This document shows positions 46,090 through 56,831 of a stretch of DNA of 64,000 nt, piece after piece; positions within the stretch are counted from its first letter, which is position 1, and every line of letters begins with the position of its first letter. Origin of the DNA: Gigaspora margarita (taxonomy: Eukaryota > Glomeromycota > Glomeromycetes > Diversisporales > Gigasporaceae); NCBI GenBank assembly GCA_009809945.1, contig WTPW01000994.1, forward strand, positions 206,119 through 270,118. Direction: 5' to 3'. The notes beneath the pieces are model-generated. The model saw only the letters and a program-made list of their open reading frames with translations, was not told the DNA's origin and did not search any database. A program made the translations under genes and the position numbers.

Positions 46090-47000
46090 CATGTGAATTG
46101 ATCAATGCAGAAATCTAAGAATAAACCTTGTCAAGAGAAGAGAAAAAGGAGAAATAAAAAATACAGTAATAAAAAATATTGTATGTATCATAAGAAATGG
46201 CAATGAATTTTGCACAACTTTAATTACTCTTCAATCAAGTGGCTAACAGTTTTAAGAAGGTTGCTGATGCAATCAACAATGAGCACTAAGTGGTATGAAG
46301 GAATTAAATATTATCAAGATGGAGCTGTTTTGTGAAAAATAAGAGAGTCCAACTGAGTGGATCAATATGTTCAAAAGGCTGTATTAGCTAACAACTAGAA
46401 AGATGGTAGAAAAATTAAAATTGCTTATAGTTACCTGTTCGGAGCTGCTGTCTGCTAGTATGATGTTATAAAGAGCAATCACCAGCTGGTTTAACACTGA
46501 AGATACCTCTTTTCTATCCCTGCTTAATAAACATTTAGAACCCTTGAAAGGAAAACAAGTGGCATAATGAACTTCATAACATCGAATAAGAGAAGAACAA
46601 ACATGTACCAGAGTAGATCATTAAATTCAAATACTTACAAAAAGAGGATGAACTCAGGAGATAAACTATGTGACAACTACATCATTCATCTATTCTTGTC
46701 AGGACTTAAGCAAGAAATTGCCATGTATATCATGATAAAAAAAACCCTCAAACCTTGGAAGAAACCATCGAAGTGGCTGAATAAGTAGAAGCAGAAAAGT
46801 ACTATAGAAGAAGCAGAAAAGAAAATTAGTGAATGAAATAGATTTGTTAATAAAAAAGATGCAGCCAATGTCATTAAATTATGTATCCCTTATCTTAGCA
46901 ATCATGACCTAGGTTAAATTCATGCACTAAGGCTCCTAAACTCATCACTACTATGTATGTGGGAAAAGAGATCACTTAACATGCAATTGTAAGAATAGAT
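46090..47000 (+). pseudogene. second retrotransposon gag relic
   Basis: Fragments on the plus strand: SPTEWINMFKRL near 46340, LCDNYIIHLFLSGLKQEIAM near 46670, a helix rich in Glu/Ala near 46760 and a knuckle-like YVCGKRDHLTCNCK near 46945. The layout matches retrotransposon gag capsid followed by CCHC, with the first knuckle Cys read as Tyr (TGT to TAT). No LTRs or pol were found nearby. It differs from the gag at 14.4 kb. Confidence 0.65.
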
Positions 47001-47954
47001 AAACTACCCAAATAATCTAATAATTTTGTTAGTTGGAAAAATAAAAGAGTAAATATAGCTTGAGTAAATATAGATAACTACTCCTCAGATGAAGAGCAAG
47101 TGTATGTTGAAATTAGAGAATGCCCCAAGCTTTATGACAAAAATCGTTGAAGTCATAAGGAAAAAAGGTTGGAGTCACAAAAAGAATTCAACTAAGAAGT
47201 CATACTAAGTCAAACCCTATGCAAGTAGAAGATGGAAGCTCAACTCAAGAAACCCCTATGAAACATTCTTGATTGGCGAATATAAGCTTCCGGTGTCACA
47301 CACAAAATTTTTCATATGTTAATTTTATCATTAACTTTATCGTTATTAGCTTACTTCATTTTATTACTACTACATTATGCTGACAGAGTCATTATTCGTA
47401 ACAATAACGTGAAATAATTGAAGGTCTTATCTATGAAACTTTTTATTACAAAATTAATTACATTTTCATTATTGGGAAAATAAAAATTGATTAGCCGATT
47501 TTGAATAAATCGACCGGCTAAGCCGAAAAATTTTGGTTTAGCCGAATTTTCATATCGGCCAAAATCATTATACAAGCATGACTACGTTCCTGGTAAATTT
47601 GGCCAACCAGTTAATCTTGTTATATGGGATTTTAATTCACCTTTCAAAAAAATCAGTCCCTAATTGCTATAAATCTAATTATTTTAAAGTTATAATTATT
47701 ATATGATTGACATTTTTAAAGCACTTAAATCATGATTTAATTTTTTTTCTAACGCCGCACAGCTAATTAGTATTAATTATTCTCGCTCGGATTTCATATT
47801 AAACACTGTCTTTATTAGACATTATGAAGATACATGATGGGAGTAGTGCTCCACTTCACTACTATTCTCTTCTACTTGTGCTCTTTCAACTTTCTATGTT
47901 TACATGTTATTTATCAGCTTGTCACTGTGTGTTCACGTGACGAAGTACAAAATG
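47001..47954. other. intergenic, no gene supported
   Basis: A GCCGA-rich patch (about 47490-47570, with CCGATTTTGAATAAATCG and several GCCGA/TCGGC pairs) may be a short foldback. Nothing else recognised. Confidence 0.45.
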
Positions 47955-48112
47955 AGGATCGAAGTACGGGCCCACGCTATAGTGTGGCGCATTCTACTTC
48001 AACTTTTTCTCTGGAAGTACGAGCCCACGCTATGGTGCGGCGCATTCTACTTCAACTCTTTTTTTTTTTTCGAGTTCGAGCCCACGCTTATGGTGCGGCG
48101 CATTCAACTCGT
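47955..48112. repeat. three tandem ~55-bp units, each bounded by inverted hexamers
   Basis: The unit CGAGCCCACGCTATGGTGCG followed by GCGCATTC occurs at about 47965, 48020 and 48076. In the first two it is bracketed by GAAGTA and TACTTC; in the third the bracket is CGAGTT(C) and AACTCG, a compensatory change that keeps the pairing. GC content is far above the surroundings. Confidence 0.85.
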
Positions 48113-48877
48113 TACACATGACAACAGGCAGGGTGCTAGGTGCAAGGAATGAGAGAGAAGGCGGGAGGGATGGGAGCCAGATTATAATCGAGAACAAGTG
48201 ATAAGACAAGTGAAGTAAGAAAGCACTGAGATTCACCATTTACTCCCACATGTATCTTTATAATCTCTGTCACATGCAATGTACATACATACGTACCTAT
48301 AATCTCTATCACATGCATATCTATAATCTCCATTGACCTTTTTCAATTTCATATAAGCCACAAATCAGATTATCCTCGTGATAATAACCCTAGCGTCAAC
48401 GCATAGGGCTAATTTAATATGAAAATTAAAAACAAATTTGCACATTAATCACCATATTAGATATTCGAATATTTATGCTTAATAAGTTTTTCTTTAGTAT
48501 AACAGTCATAGGACATGTCCCTAATGAGTGCTGTTACTTATAAATCAAATGAGTTGACTCACCTAAATTTATGCAAAAAAATCATTTAATTGACGATTCG
48601 CGAAATTAGGAGAATTTGCAAATAGTGTTACACCGGCCGGGGTCGATCATTTATATATTATTATAAAATCACGAAATTTAATACTTATACAACTCTTATA
48701 AAAATCACGAAAAGCATAAATTAGATAGAAAAAGCTTTTTAAAATGATTTATTTAACCAGTTATTCGATTTTGAACGAAAATTTAATATCTTATACAAAA
48801 ATTATAAACATCAGGAACGCTGATTTTAGACTATTTATTATCTTACAATTTTTAAACCTTGCTTAACGTATTGTGTT
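48113..48877. other. intergenic, no gene seen
   Basis: Two overlapping direct copies of a TATAATCTC(T/C)..CACATGCA motif occur at about 48255-48335. A lone ATAGGACATGTCC end-like motif lies near 48510. No other feature. Confidence 0.5.
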
Positions 48878-51740
48878 TAACAAGTTTTTTTTTTTTTTTG
48901 TCGCCTATAACAATCACTAGATATACTATTATTTTCTTTGTCCGATTCATAATTATATATATTTTCATATGGTAATTCTCGTAATAAAGTATTATCTTTC
49001 ATATTACTATTTGATAAATTTTGAGTACTTAATTGGCGTAATTTTCCTGAGTAAGTTTTAATCCATCCTTCTACTGTTTTTATACTTGGAATTTCAGCAT
49101 TAAGTTCACCATCTTTTACCATATCTTCTAATTCTTTTCATTTCTGTAGCTGTCATTCGATTTGTTTTATCTCTGTTACCAGCCAAAAAATCCTTCCAAA
49201 TAGCTTTTTACTATTTTTGGTATTCTTTTTCCACTTCCTCGTTTGCCTAATTTTTGATTACTTCGTAAAGCCCAACCTAATAATAAAGGATATAAACCAT
49301 TATATTTTTCAATATCTATATAAAATAGATTATAGATAAATTAAAAATCAGAAAAGTGGAATATTTTTAGTAAGTACGCTAAAATACTGTATTTGATTTA
49401 TATTCAAATAATTCATACTTACTTTTGTTATTAGAATTTACTAAAAGCATTTCTAAAAATCAAATAATCAAATTAGATTAATTCTTTTAATCAATATAAG
49501 ATACATATATCTTTATATTTACCTTTTTTTTGAGGAATTGGAATAATCCAAGGTTTTTTAAAGCTACTATAATCAGATACATATGGATTAGGTTTATGAA
49601 TATCTTTTTCAACTAATTTTGTAATTTCTTCTGATGAAAATAATTTCCATTCTTTAATACCGTATTCCTCCGAAAATAAGCACCCCTCGGAGCAATTTTT
49701 AAAGCCAAAATTCTCGTGATCCAGTGATCGGATCTGCATAATTTTGGTACCATTCGAAACGTTTTGATAAGCTAATTCGAATGGTACCAAAATTATGCAG
49801 ATCCGATCGCTGGATCACGAGAATTTTGGCTTTGAAAATTTCTCCAAGGGGGTGCTTATTTTCGGAGGAATACGGTATTAGGTAATTCTTGTGCCATAAT
49901 AAATCCTGCAAGATCATTCGAGACTGGCCATTTTCAATAAAAATACTTAGATATTTGTTTGATTGTTTTAACATTTCATGATTACGTAATGGTTCAATAT
50001 TTGCAATGGAATTTCCACTAAGATCTTGAATAGCCGTTTGAATTTTTTTACCTGAATCAAGGTTGTATCAAATTCGAACATATCGAGCTATTGCATGTGA
50101 AATCTATTACCAATATAATAATTAATAATAAGTTTATATAAAAAGTTATTAAATAATTATTCTTACTGCAGCATGATGAGAATCTACCAAAGATTTTGCT
50201 TTCCCGGGCTCAAAAAAGCACCAACTTTTAACTTCAATTGAGTACCACTGATACCAATTAGAAATTATTGCCATCATTTCTGAGTTATGGTAATGTGCAC
50301 TATTGTCTGAAAAGATTTTAATCCATTCAGGTTTAGGATCTAAAGTTTCAAACACAGAATCAAAAGAAGTTGCCATGAACCATGCATCTTGTTTGGTGTC
50401 TAAAAACCAATGATCAAAAGCTTGTACTTCTATATTAGTATTATCTTTTTTGGTAAAAACTAAGATGGTATGTAAAGTCCATCCTCTTTTTCCAAAAAAT
50501 TGGTGTTTAGTTTCATGTGCTCACTTTTCTAAAATCTTCATTTTATAATCTGCCAAAATTACTGCTCATTTATTATCTAATTTTAATAATGTTGCATTGA
50601 ATTGACTATTCAAATATGTTTTGCGTACTTGATGGGCAAGAAAATAAGTAAGCTTTTCTTTTTTGCTCTAATAACATTTCATGATAATCATTTGGTAATA
50701 TTTTTTTAAATTTTCAAATAATAAAAAAAAGGCATCACAATGATTGCATTTATAGTTATGTTCCTCTGATATTTACCAAATGCAAACATTAAACAATAAT
50801 TTATACACAGAACATGCATAATTGTACCATCTAAATTTACAGTATGCTCTGTTTCAAGTTTTTACTAAAAATGGTAATGTAATACTTCTATATTATTAAT
50901 AAGTTGGTGCTTAATATCAAAAAATTTAAATATTAATATAGTTATAAAACATATAAATCTTATATAGCCTTTACTAACCTGTTTAGTTTGTTCTTTCATA
51001 ATTGTTTGAATTAGACTAATTAAAGAATCAAATACACTATATCCATATTCTTAACAAATATTATATAATCCCTCAAGATCTTTTTGATATACATATTCAC
51101 TATTACGTAATCTTGTCATAAAAGAAGTTCATTTGATTCCATCTAAGTAAGTAGCTTCAAATCTATTCCAGAGAGATTGCTTATTATCTTTTAAATATAA
51201 AAGTGGTAGACCAGTCTTTTTGTTAACAGTGTAAGAGCTCATACTAATATTATTCTTATCTGCAAAAAAAGCTTCAAATTGCGTAATCTGAACATCAAAA
51301 TATGAGATCTTGTACCAACAGTTTTTTCTATCATAAAACAACCAGACCCATTTGTTCTTGCATATTGCTTTGCTTCAAATATTAAATTATTAGAAACCTA
51401 AAAATATATATATATATATGTATATTAATATTTGAATTATAATATAATTATTGTAAACAAAATTATTACTAACTTTAAGTTTTTATATAATTCTTTAGGA
51501 CTAAAATCTTTAGCTATAATTGATAAGACATGCCTTTTTCCATCAAATCCTTTTTTATTCTTGTTAAGAGAATTTGAGAAACTTTGCCAAAACCGTGATT
51601 CAGTATTAGTTAATTCAGGTTCAATATTTTTTGAACTTTAGGTGATATATTTAATAATCTAGCATTATATAAATTTGTTAATGTTTCTTGATCTGATGCT
51701 GGATCTAATGCACATGACCAAAACTCAAGCTATTTAATAT
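48878..51740 (-). pseudogene. unrecognised transposon-type protein, C-terminal part
   Basis: Coding-like blocks on the minus strand, in gene order: a Ser/Lys-rich beginning near 51740 (LDPASDQETLTNLYNA), WNRFEATYLDGI near 51130-51180, HQFFGKRGWTLHTILVFTKK near 50480, FDHWFLDTKQDAWFMATSFD near 50400, then open 50149-50376 with WIKIFSDNSAHYHNSEMMAI, WYQWYSIEVKSWCFFEPGKA and VDSHHA. C-terminal pieces follow at about 49250-49190 (GWALRSNQKLGKRGSGKR-like) and 48877-49122 (ELNAEIPSIKTVEGWIKTYS). The D-N-x-H-Y motif and D-S-H-H motif look catalytic and RNase H-like, but that is inference. I recall relatives in Rhizophagus without an assigned function. Stops and shifts are frequent. It continues beyond the pogo element. 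Confidence 0.6.
49657..49878. mobile_element. palindromic MITE, TA target site, inside the transposon relic
   Basis: ATACCGTATTCCTCCGAAAA is mirrored at the other end (…TTTTCGGAGGAATACGGTAT), and the stem continues through AATTTTGGTACCATTCGAA almost to the centre. TA on both sides (49655-49656, 49879-49880). The ends resemble the TATTCCC..AATAAGC family of 11155 and 14048. The two overlapping minus frames here are shadows of the palindrome. Confidence 0.88.
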
Positions 51741-52027
51741 ATATATATAAATAGTAAGTAATTTTTATTGTCAAATATAATAAATATAAAGTAAGTATGG
51801 GTATTATGGCGCAGTTAAATGTGCCAATAGGAAAACTTTATTAAATTGACGAATATTTGTCAAAGTTTTACTAAAATAAATATATTTTAACTCGAAATAA
51901 GCTTTTTATTTGTTTAAAAACAATTTTTTTTTATTAAAAAAAAATTTTTTCTAAGTATATAAAATTTCTTCTGAAAATTGAGATCGTCAAGTTAATGACC
52001 AAAAATGGTGCAACACATATAATCAGG

Positions 52028-53912
52028 TAGTACCACCTTTTTTTGCATTCTTTTTTTTTCCAACCCGTTTTTGCTCTCTAATGCGTTGTTGTTCCATCTT
52101 TAAACGTTCTCTTTCTTTCTTCTTTTGTTTACGAATTTCTTGCTTTTGTGTCTTTTTGATCTCCCGTGCTACTTATTGTTGGGTGGCCACCTCTTTTTTT
52201 TGCTTCTTTTCGTTGGCTGTTCTTTCTGCTTCTTCTTCCACTTCCCTCAACATACGCAACGACTCTTCCTCAGTAAGAAGTCGAGAGAAAGGCATAGTCT
52301 TTCATTTTTTCTTTGGCTGCTGATTTTCAGGCTGTCCCTCATCTGTCTCTGATTCTCCAATCTGATTTGAATGATGCCACAAAGGGTACTTAAGTACCAA
52401 CTGCAAAGGACTGGTACTGGGATTTTTATAAAGTTCTAATTCGGATTCCAAACAGTCAACCCTATTATTAAGTATTTCTATTTCTGACCATAATTCTTCA
52501 TTTGTAGAAGTTGAACTGAGGTCGAAACTAGATGAAGAAGAAGTTAGTGCAACAGGTGGGTAAATGGGCTGTTCAGGACTTTGTAAGTCGAATATTTGTA
52601 TTGGCATTGAAGGCTCTAGACGGCTAGGACTAATGGCGTTGGGATTGAAGGGCCATATTCCCGTTGCCTTAAAAGAATTACATATCGCAGTGAGAGTGAA
52701 TGCGCTAATATAGGCTTGTCCGAAGATTTTAGCGAATGTATATTTTGTAACAAATTTGCCGCCACTATTAGTATGATATTTGTTACATTCACTGCTATAT
52801 GCTCATTTGAGGTGAGCGAAGGGTAATTCAGCTGGTTGTAGAACATGGGTGGTATGTGGTGGGAGAACGTAAAGAAGGATGTTATTTTCATAGCAGAAAT
52901 TGACACAAGAGTAATTAACATGGCTCTTGTGTCCATCAAGAATAAGTAAAACAGGGCAAGCAGGAGGAATAGATCTAACAAAATGCTCTATATATTTTTT
53001 AAATAGGCTCTCCCACATATATCCCGTGTCGGTAAACCCCATAACAGTGCCAGCGGGAGCACCATTCAAAAGACTCAGAATCACTCGCTTGCCTTTGTAT
53101 ATTATTAATGGTGGGATGTATACTCCGGCAGCTGATATAGTCAGGTATACTGATATGCATTCATGATTACTGCCGTATGAAACACAATGAATTTGGCGTG
53201 CTCCTTTTTTAGCAATTACTTTTTGAAGTTGGGGTTCAATGACGAAACCTGTCTCATGCAAGTAAAGGGTGACGTGATGGTTTGGTTGTAAGATTTCAAA
53301 AAGAGAAAAAAAATCAAAAAAAAGAAAATGAAAAAAAAATGAAAAAAAGAAAAAAAAAATAAATAAAAAAAAAGGACCTGTCTCGTCCATGTTCCAGATC
53401 CGATCAGGGGTAAGCAAATATTTATCAATAATTTTTTTTAATTTATTAAAATGATCATTGATTATGATGGGATTTGCTTTTTGGGCACATGCTTCATTTA
53501 GGGCCTGCAGAATGCAAAATGAAAGCTCAGGGTGGTCTCTTAGAAACTGTTCCCACCATGATTGGCCTGGTCCGCTTTCATTAAAAGGATGTTGTCACCT
53601 ATCTTTACTAACAATCTCTAGTACGCAATGGTTCACACCAGACTTTGATAATCTGAAACCAAGCCTCTGCATATTCAAGCAATAACCGACCAATTGCTCT
53701 TCTTTATGGTCAGTTAAAATTTTTTTAGGGCCTGGACGGTTAAGGGGACCATCATTCAGAATAACACGTCTAAGTGTTGATTCCAGAATACCAAAATCTT
53801 GCGCAACACGCCTTTTACTTGGGGGCTTAGGATCATTTGAGGAGTCTTTAATAAACTTAAGGGCCTCTTCAATAACACTATCTCGAGCAGCTTTATCTTT
53901 CTTAAGTGCCAT
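52028..53912 (-). pseudogene. pogo/CENP-B-type transposase (HTH plus DDE_1), four in-frame stops
   Basis: A single minus frame runs from ATG at 53912 to about 52028. The N-terminal helix-turn-helix has SKRRVAQDFGILESTLRRVI, then a CENP-B-like second HTH (PFNES..SWWEQFLRDHPELS). The DDE_1 core has WNMDETG, ISVYLTISAAGVYIPPLIIY, CPVLLILDGHKSH and LPPHTTHVLQPAEL. Two catalytic Asp are present; the third, usually D in LQPLDVG, is E. The C-terminus is Gln/Glu/Lys-rich and coiled-coil-like. In-frame stops: TGA at 53595-53597, TGA near 52803, TGA near 52302 and TAA near 52173; each is one C-to-T or G-to-A step from a sense codon, and no frameshift was needed. A 129-nt T-rich segment (53249-53377) within WNMDETG has GT-AG ends and may be an intron. 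The enzyme would cut and paste its element. Confidence 0.88.
53249..53377 (-). other. candidate intron or introner-like insertion in the pogo gene
   Basis: On the minus strand the segment starts GTCCTTTTT, is almost all T and pyrimidine for about 80 bases, and ends ATGAGACAG. The nonamer GAGACAGGT occurs at both boundaries, so 5' and 3' splice sites sit inside a duplicated sequence. Its length is a multiple of three and it has no stop, so splicing cannot be proved from the frame. Homologous DDE_1 proteins have no such Phe-rich insert after DETG. Confidence 0.65.
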
Positions 53913-54375
53913 AATTCAACGGTTTTATTTTAATTTTTTGTAAATTTAAATTTTATTACAGTAATAAATCGTTATGTCGCATGATGAAATAAACCGCAGT
54001 TAAAACAGTTCAAAACATTCACCACTTCTACACATTTATAAACTTATAAACTGATAGTTACACCTGATCGTGCGACCCAAAATTACAGTAATAATGATTA
54101 TAAACATCGTTCAAACCATCCTTCAAAACATTCGCCACGTTTACATTTGTATGGTTACCCTGATCATGTTTTAAAACATTTGATCACTAATAAACGACAC
54201 AAATATACCTCAAAATCACCTTAATTCAAATTGCGCGGTACATTTATGATGTGTAACATTTAGTCTGGCTCTCTAATAAATATAAAATTATAAGCATTGT
54301 GTAGTAATTGTTTTAAAAAAAGTCATTTTATGAATACACGATTTTCTTCAAGAAATACTTTATTACTTTGGTGGC

Positions 54376-54494
54376 GATATCTTGTGACCTGTTGATCAGA
54401 ATTGCACGATTTTGATACCAATCGATTCGCCTCACAGAGACGGATTGATTGGTACCAGAATCATACAATTCTGATCGATGGGTCATGAGATATC
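54376..54494. mobile_element. short palindrome inside the pogo element
   Basis: GATATCTTGTGACCTGTTGA is mirrored by TCATGGGTCATGAGATATC-like sequence on the right, with the stem passing through ATTTTGATACCAATCGATTC. The design resembles the palindromes at 25958 and 49657. Confidence 0.75.
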
Positions 54495-54545
54495 ATAAAT
54501 GCGCCATAATTGGTAGTGTGCCATAATACCCATACTTACTTTATA

Positions 54546-55640
54546 TGTATATTATTAACCTGCAATATGTCTTTAGAAAATGGTATAATATTGATACAAC
54601 CAACACTTCGTAGCATTGATCACCAGGCTTGTAATTCACGTTCTGTAAAGGAATATTTATTCAAATATGATTGTGAAAAATAAGATACCAGTTCAATAAT
54701 AGAACTTTTTTTGAGCTTTTCATGAAGTAAAAAATTGATACCAATTTATCTTTGTAGTAGAAATTTGGTGATGAAGATGTTTTTCAAAGAATTTTTCTAT
54801 TATTTTAAAATTGTTCCAATTTGTAACATTATTTTTTAGTTGTGTATCTTTTTTATTTAACGTTTGTTGTAATAATTGTTGTATCCTAGAATCTTCAAGA
54901 CCAAATAAAAACAATCCACTATAATTATGAAGGAAGGTCATTTGTTGCCAAGTTTTAATAGAATTAGTACCTTTTTGTAAGATCATAAGCTTTTCTTGCT
55001 GATATACTATTATAATATACTTATTTTTATTGTTAATATTTTGTACAATTAATCATTGTATACCTCCAATTTTTTTTGTAAATATAGCAAGATAGTTGGG
55101 TCCTGTATATGCAAGATCAATATTTTTAGAAACCTCTATATTTGCAATTAAAATGCTTATATCTTTATATTAGATATAAAAAGGTATAAATTTAATATCA
55201 AGTAATAGTTGATGGACAATTTTATCATCATTAAATCCCAAAGCAGTGGGTTCAGATATACGTGTTTTATATAAAAAACTTTTTTGATATATTGTACTAA
55301 GAGCTGTTAAAATTGAAGAATAAACTTGACTTTGTGAATCATTTTTATATAAAAACCCAGTTTAAAACCATACTGATCACCTTTAACAATTCTTATAATG
55401 AATTTAATACTTTTGAATTTGACAATTAATATGATAAGGTATAGTTTGGTTTTTATTAGAGAATAACTACCAATTTGAGCAAAAAGGTCTATAATGAAGA
55501 TTATCTATTAACTTTTCTAAAGATAAAAGTTGTGGACCTAAAAATAAAGATTGTATATATTTGTTTTTACATAACATAGTATGTAAAACAAACACAGAAT
55601 TATTACATTTTACTAAAAAGAAATCTCTAAAAGAAACCAC
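54546..55640 (-). pseudogene. unrecognised transposon-type protein, N-terminal part
   Basis: The coding-like block at 54720-54986 reads SIKTWQQMTFLHNYSGLFLF and a Gln/Leu/Lys-rich helix, continuing past stops to 54560. It is the upstream part of the gene whose downstream part lies at 48878-51740; the pogo element separates them. Further upstream (to about 55640) there are only short coding-like fragments. No start codon could be chosen. Confidence 0.5.
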
Positions 55641-55972
55641 TATATATATATATAAGCAACGCCAATTCTGTATAGTACAATAAAATAAATATATTAAAAA
55701 TTTAACTGATACAGAGAATAAATCAGGTAAGAGATTGTTATTAAAATAGAATTAAAATAAAGCCTGTTAAAGAATATTTTTTTTATTTTTTTTTATTTTA
55801 TTTTATTTTTTTTATTAAAGTTTCTGCTATGGGAAAAGGCTTTATTCAAGTAATCAGACTACAGGCACCTCCAGGAGCACCCTAATATTTGTTACAAAAA
55901 TGAGAGTACAACTAGCCACACATACAACTTTTGGTTGTTAATTTAAGTAGTCCGCCTGAAAGTTCTACACTA

Positions 55973-56143
55973 CTGTAAATTACTGTGTAAGATACCCAAG
56001 TGGTTCTTAAACTAAAAATAGAAAAACAGGGTTATACCCATTTTTTCACCAAAATAGCCAATAAAATACAATAAACTTGAATTATACCTAGTACAAATCA
56101 AGGGGGTATCGATCAAGGGGGTATTTTTTATGGAAACTTACAG
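55973..56143. mobile_element. MITE with CTGTAAATT ends inside the retroposon
   Basis: CTGTAAATT and AACTTACAG are inverted, with TA on both sides (55971-55972, 56144-56145). The empty site is preserved in the copies at 7661 and about 61640 (ACACTAATTGCC / ACTAGTTGCC), which proves the insertion. 171 bp, non-coding. Confidence 0.88.
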
Positions 56144-56545
56144 TAGTTGCCAACTAGGGGGTTACCTATTTAAACTCTCTGGTCCTTGCTCTTCCTGCTG
56201 GTTCTCCTTGTATCACTGGTACAGTTCTCTATTACATAAGTCAGGTCAAGACCAGTCCTAAATATATTGCAAAATCCTCTTAGAACTAATTTATCTTCAT
56301 GAAACACTTGGTAGAGCAGTTCCTGTTCCACACAGGTATTACCTATGCTTCAGTAACTTATGCATCTACTGAGGCAGACCACTTATAGTCCAAAAATTAG
56401 CCTGAATAATACCATTACCTACTTTCACCCTTGCAAGGTTCACTCCGATCCTAGCACCCACTATCACCATCTTATACCAGATCCACAAACTTACAAACCA
56501 GTTAGCTTGGAAGGGTCAATATAGCATTCTTCTCTTGGTACCTAC

Positions 56546-56831
56546 TAGGGTTCTGCAATTTGATTTGATCTTCAAATATTTGAATTAAATATTTGATCAA
56601 ATTCAAATTCAAATTTGACTATATTTGATTTGATCAAATTCAAATCTGNCCAAATTTGATTTGATTTGACAAATATTTNATTTGATTTGAAAATTANTAT
56701 TAAAAATTCAAATTCAAATCAAATTNAAATCCAAATATTTGAATCAAATCAAATTCAAATCAGGGTCAATTTGATTTGATCAAATTCAAATTGACCCAAT
56801 ATTTGATTTGATTTGAATTTGAGGAACCCTA
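56546..56831. mobile_element. hAT-like MITE of AAATTTGA motifs (copy 2)
   Basis: TAGGGTTC at the left and GAACCCTA at the right are exact complements. The flanking 8-mers GTACCTAC (56538-56545) and GTATCTAC (56832-56839) differ at one base. It aligns along its whole length with the element at 1691-1963. Several ambiguous bases (56649, 56680, 56697, 56726) suggest difficult assembly. Confidence 0.88.

Larger units (their letters stand above)
51787..54543 (-). mobile_element. pogo-like DNA transposon, 2757 bp
   Basis: Inverted ends TAAAGTAAGTATGGGTATTA and TAATACCCATACTTACTTTA (match about 24 bp) are flanked by TA at 51785-51786 and 54544-54545, the pogo/Tc1 target. It encodes one transposase on the minus strand (52028-53912) and has inserted into the unrecognised transposon-type gene, whose N-terminal part lies on the far side. 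A small palindrome (54376-54494) sits between the transposase start and the right end. Confidence 0.92.

Noticed and set aside
49491-49974. Two overlapping minus frames of 91 and 99 codons
   Set aside because: Most of each is the palindromic MITE at 49657-49878; only the outer parts may belong to the transposon-type pseudogene.
52028-53912. UGA recoding as an explanation for in-frame TGA
   Set aside because: TAA and TAG also occur at conserved Gln and Trp sites in neighbouring elements, and the intact GDE1 gene uses TGG for Trp and has no in-frame TGA.
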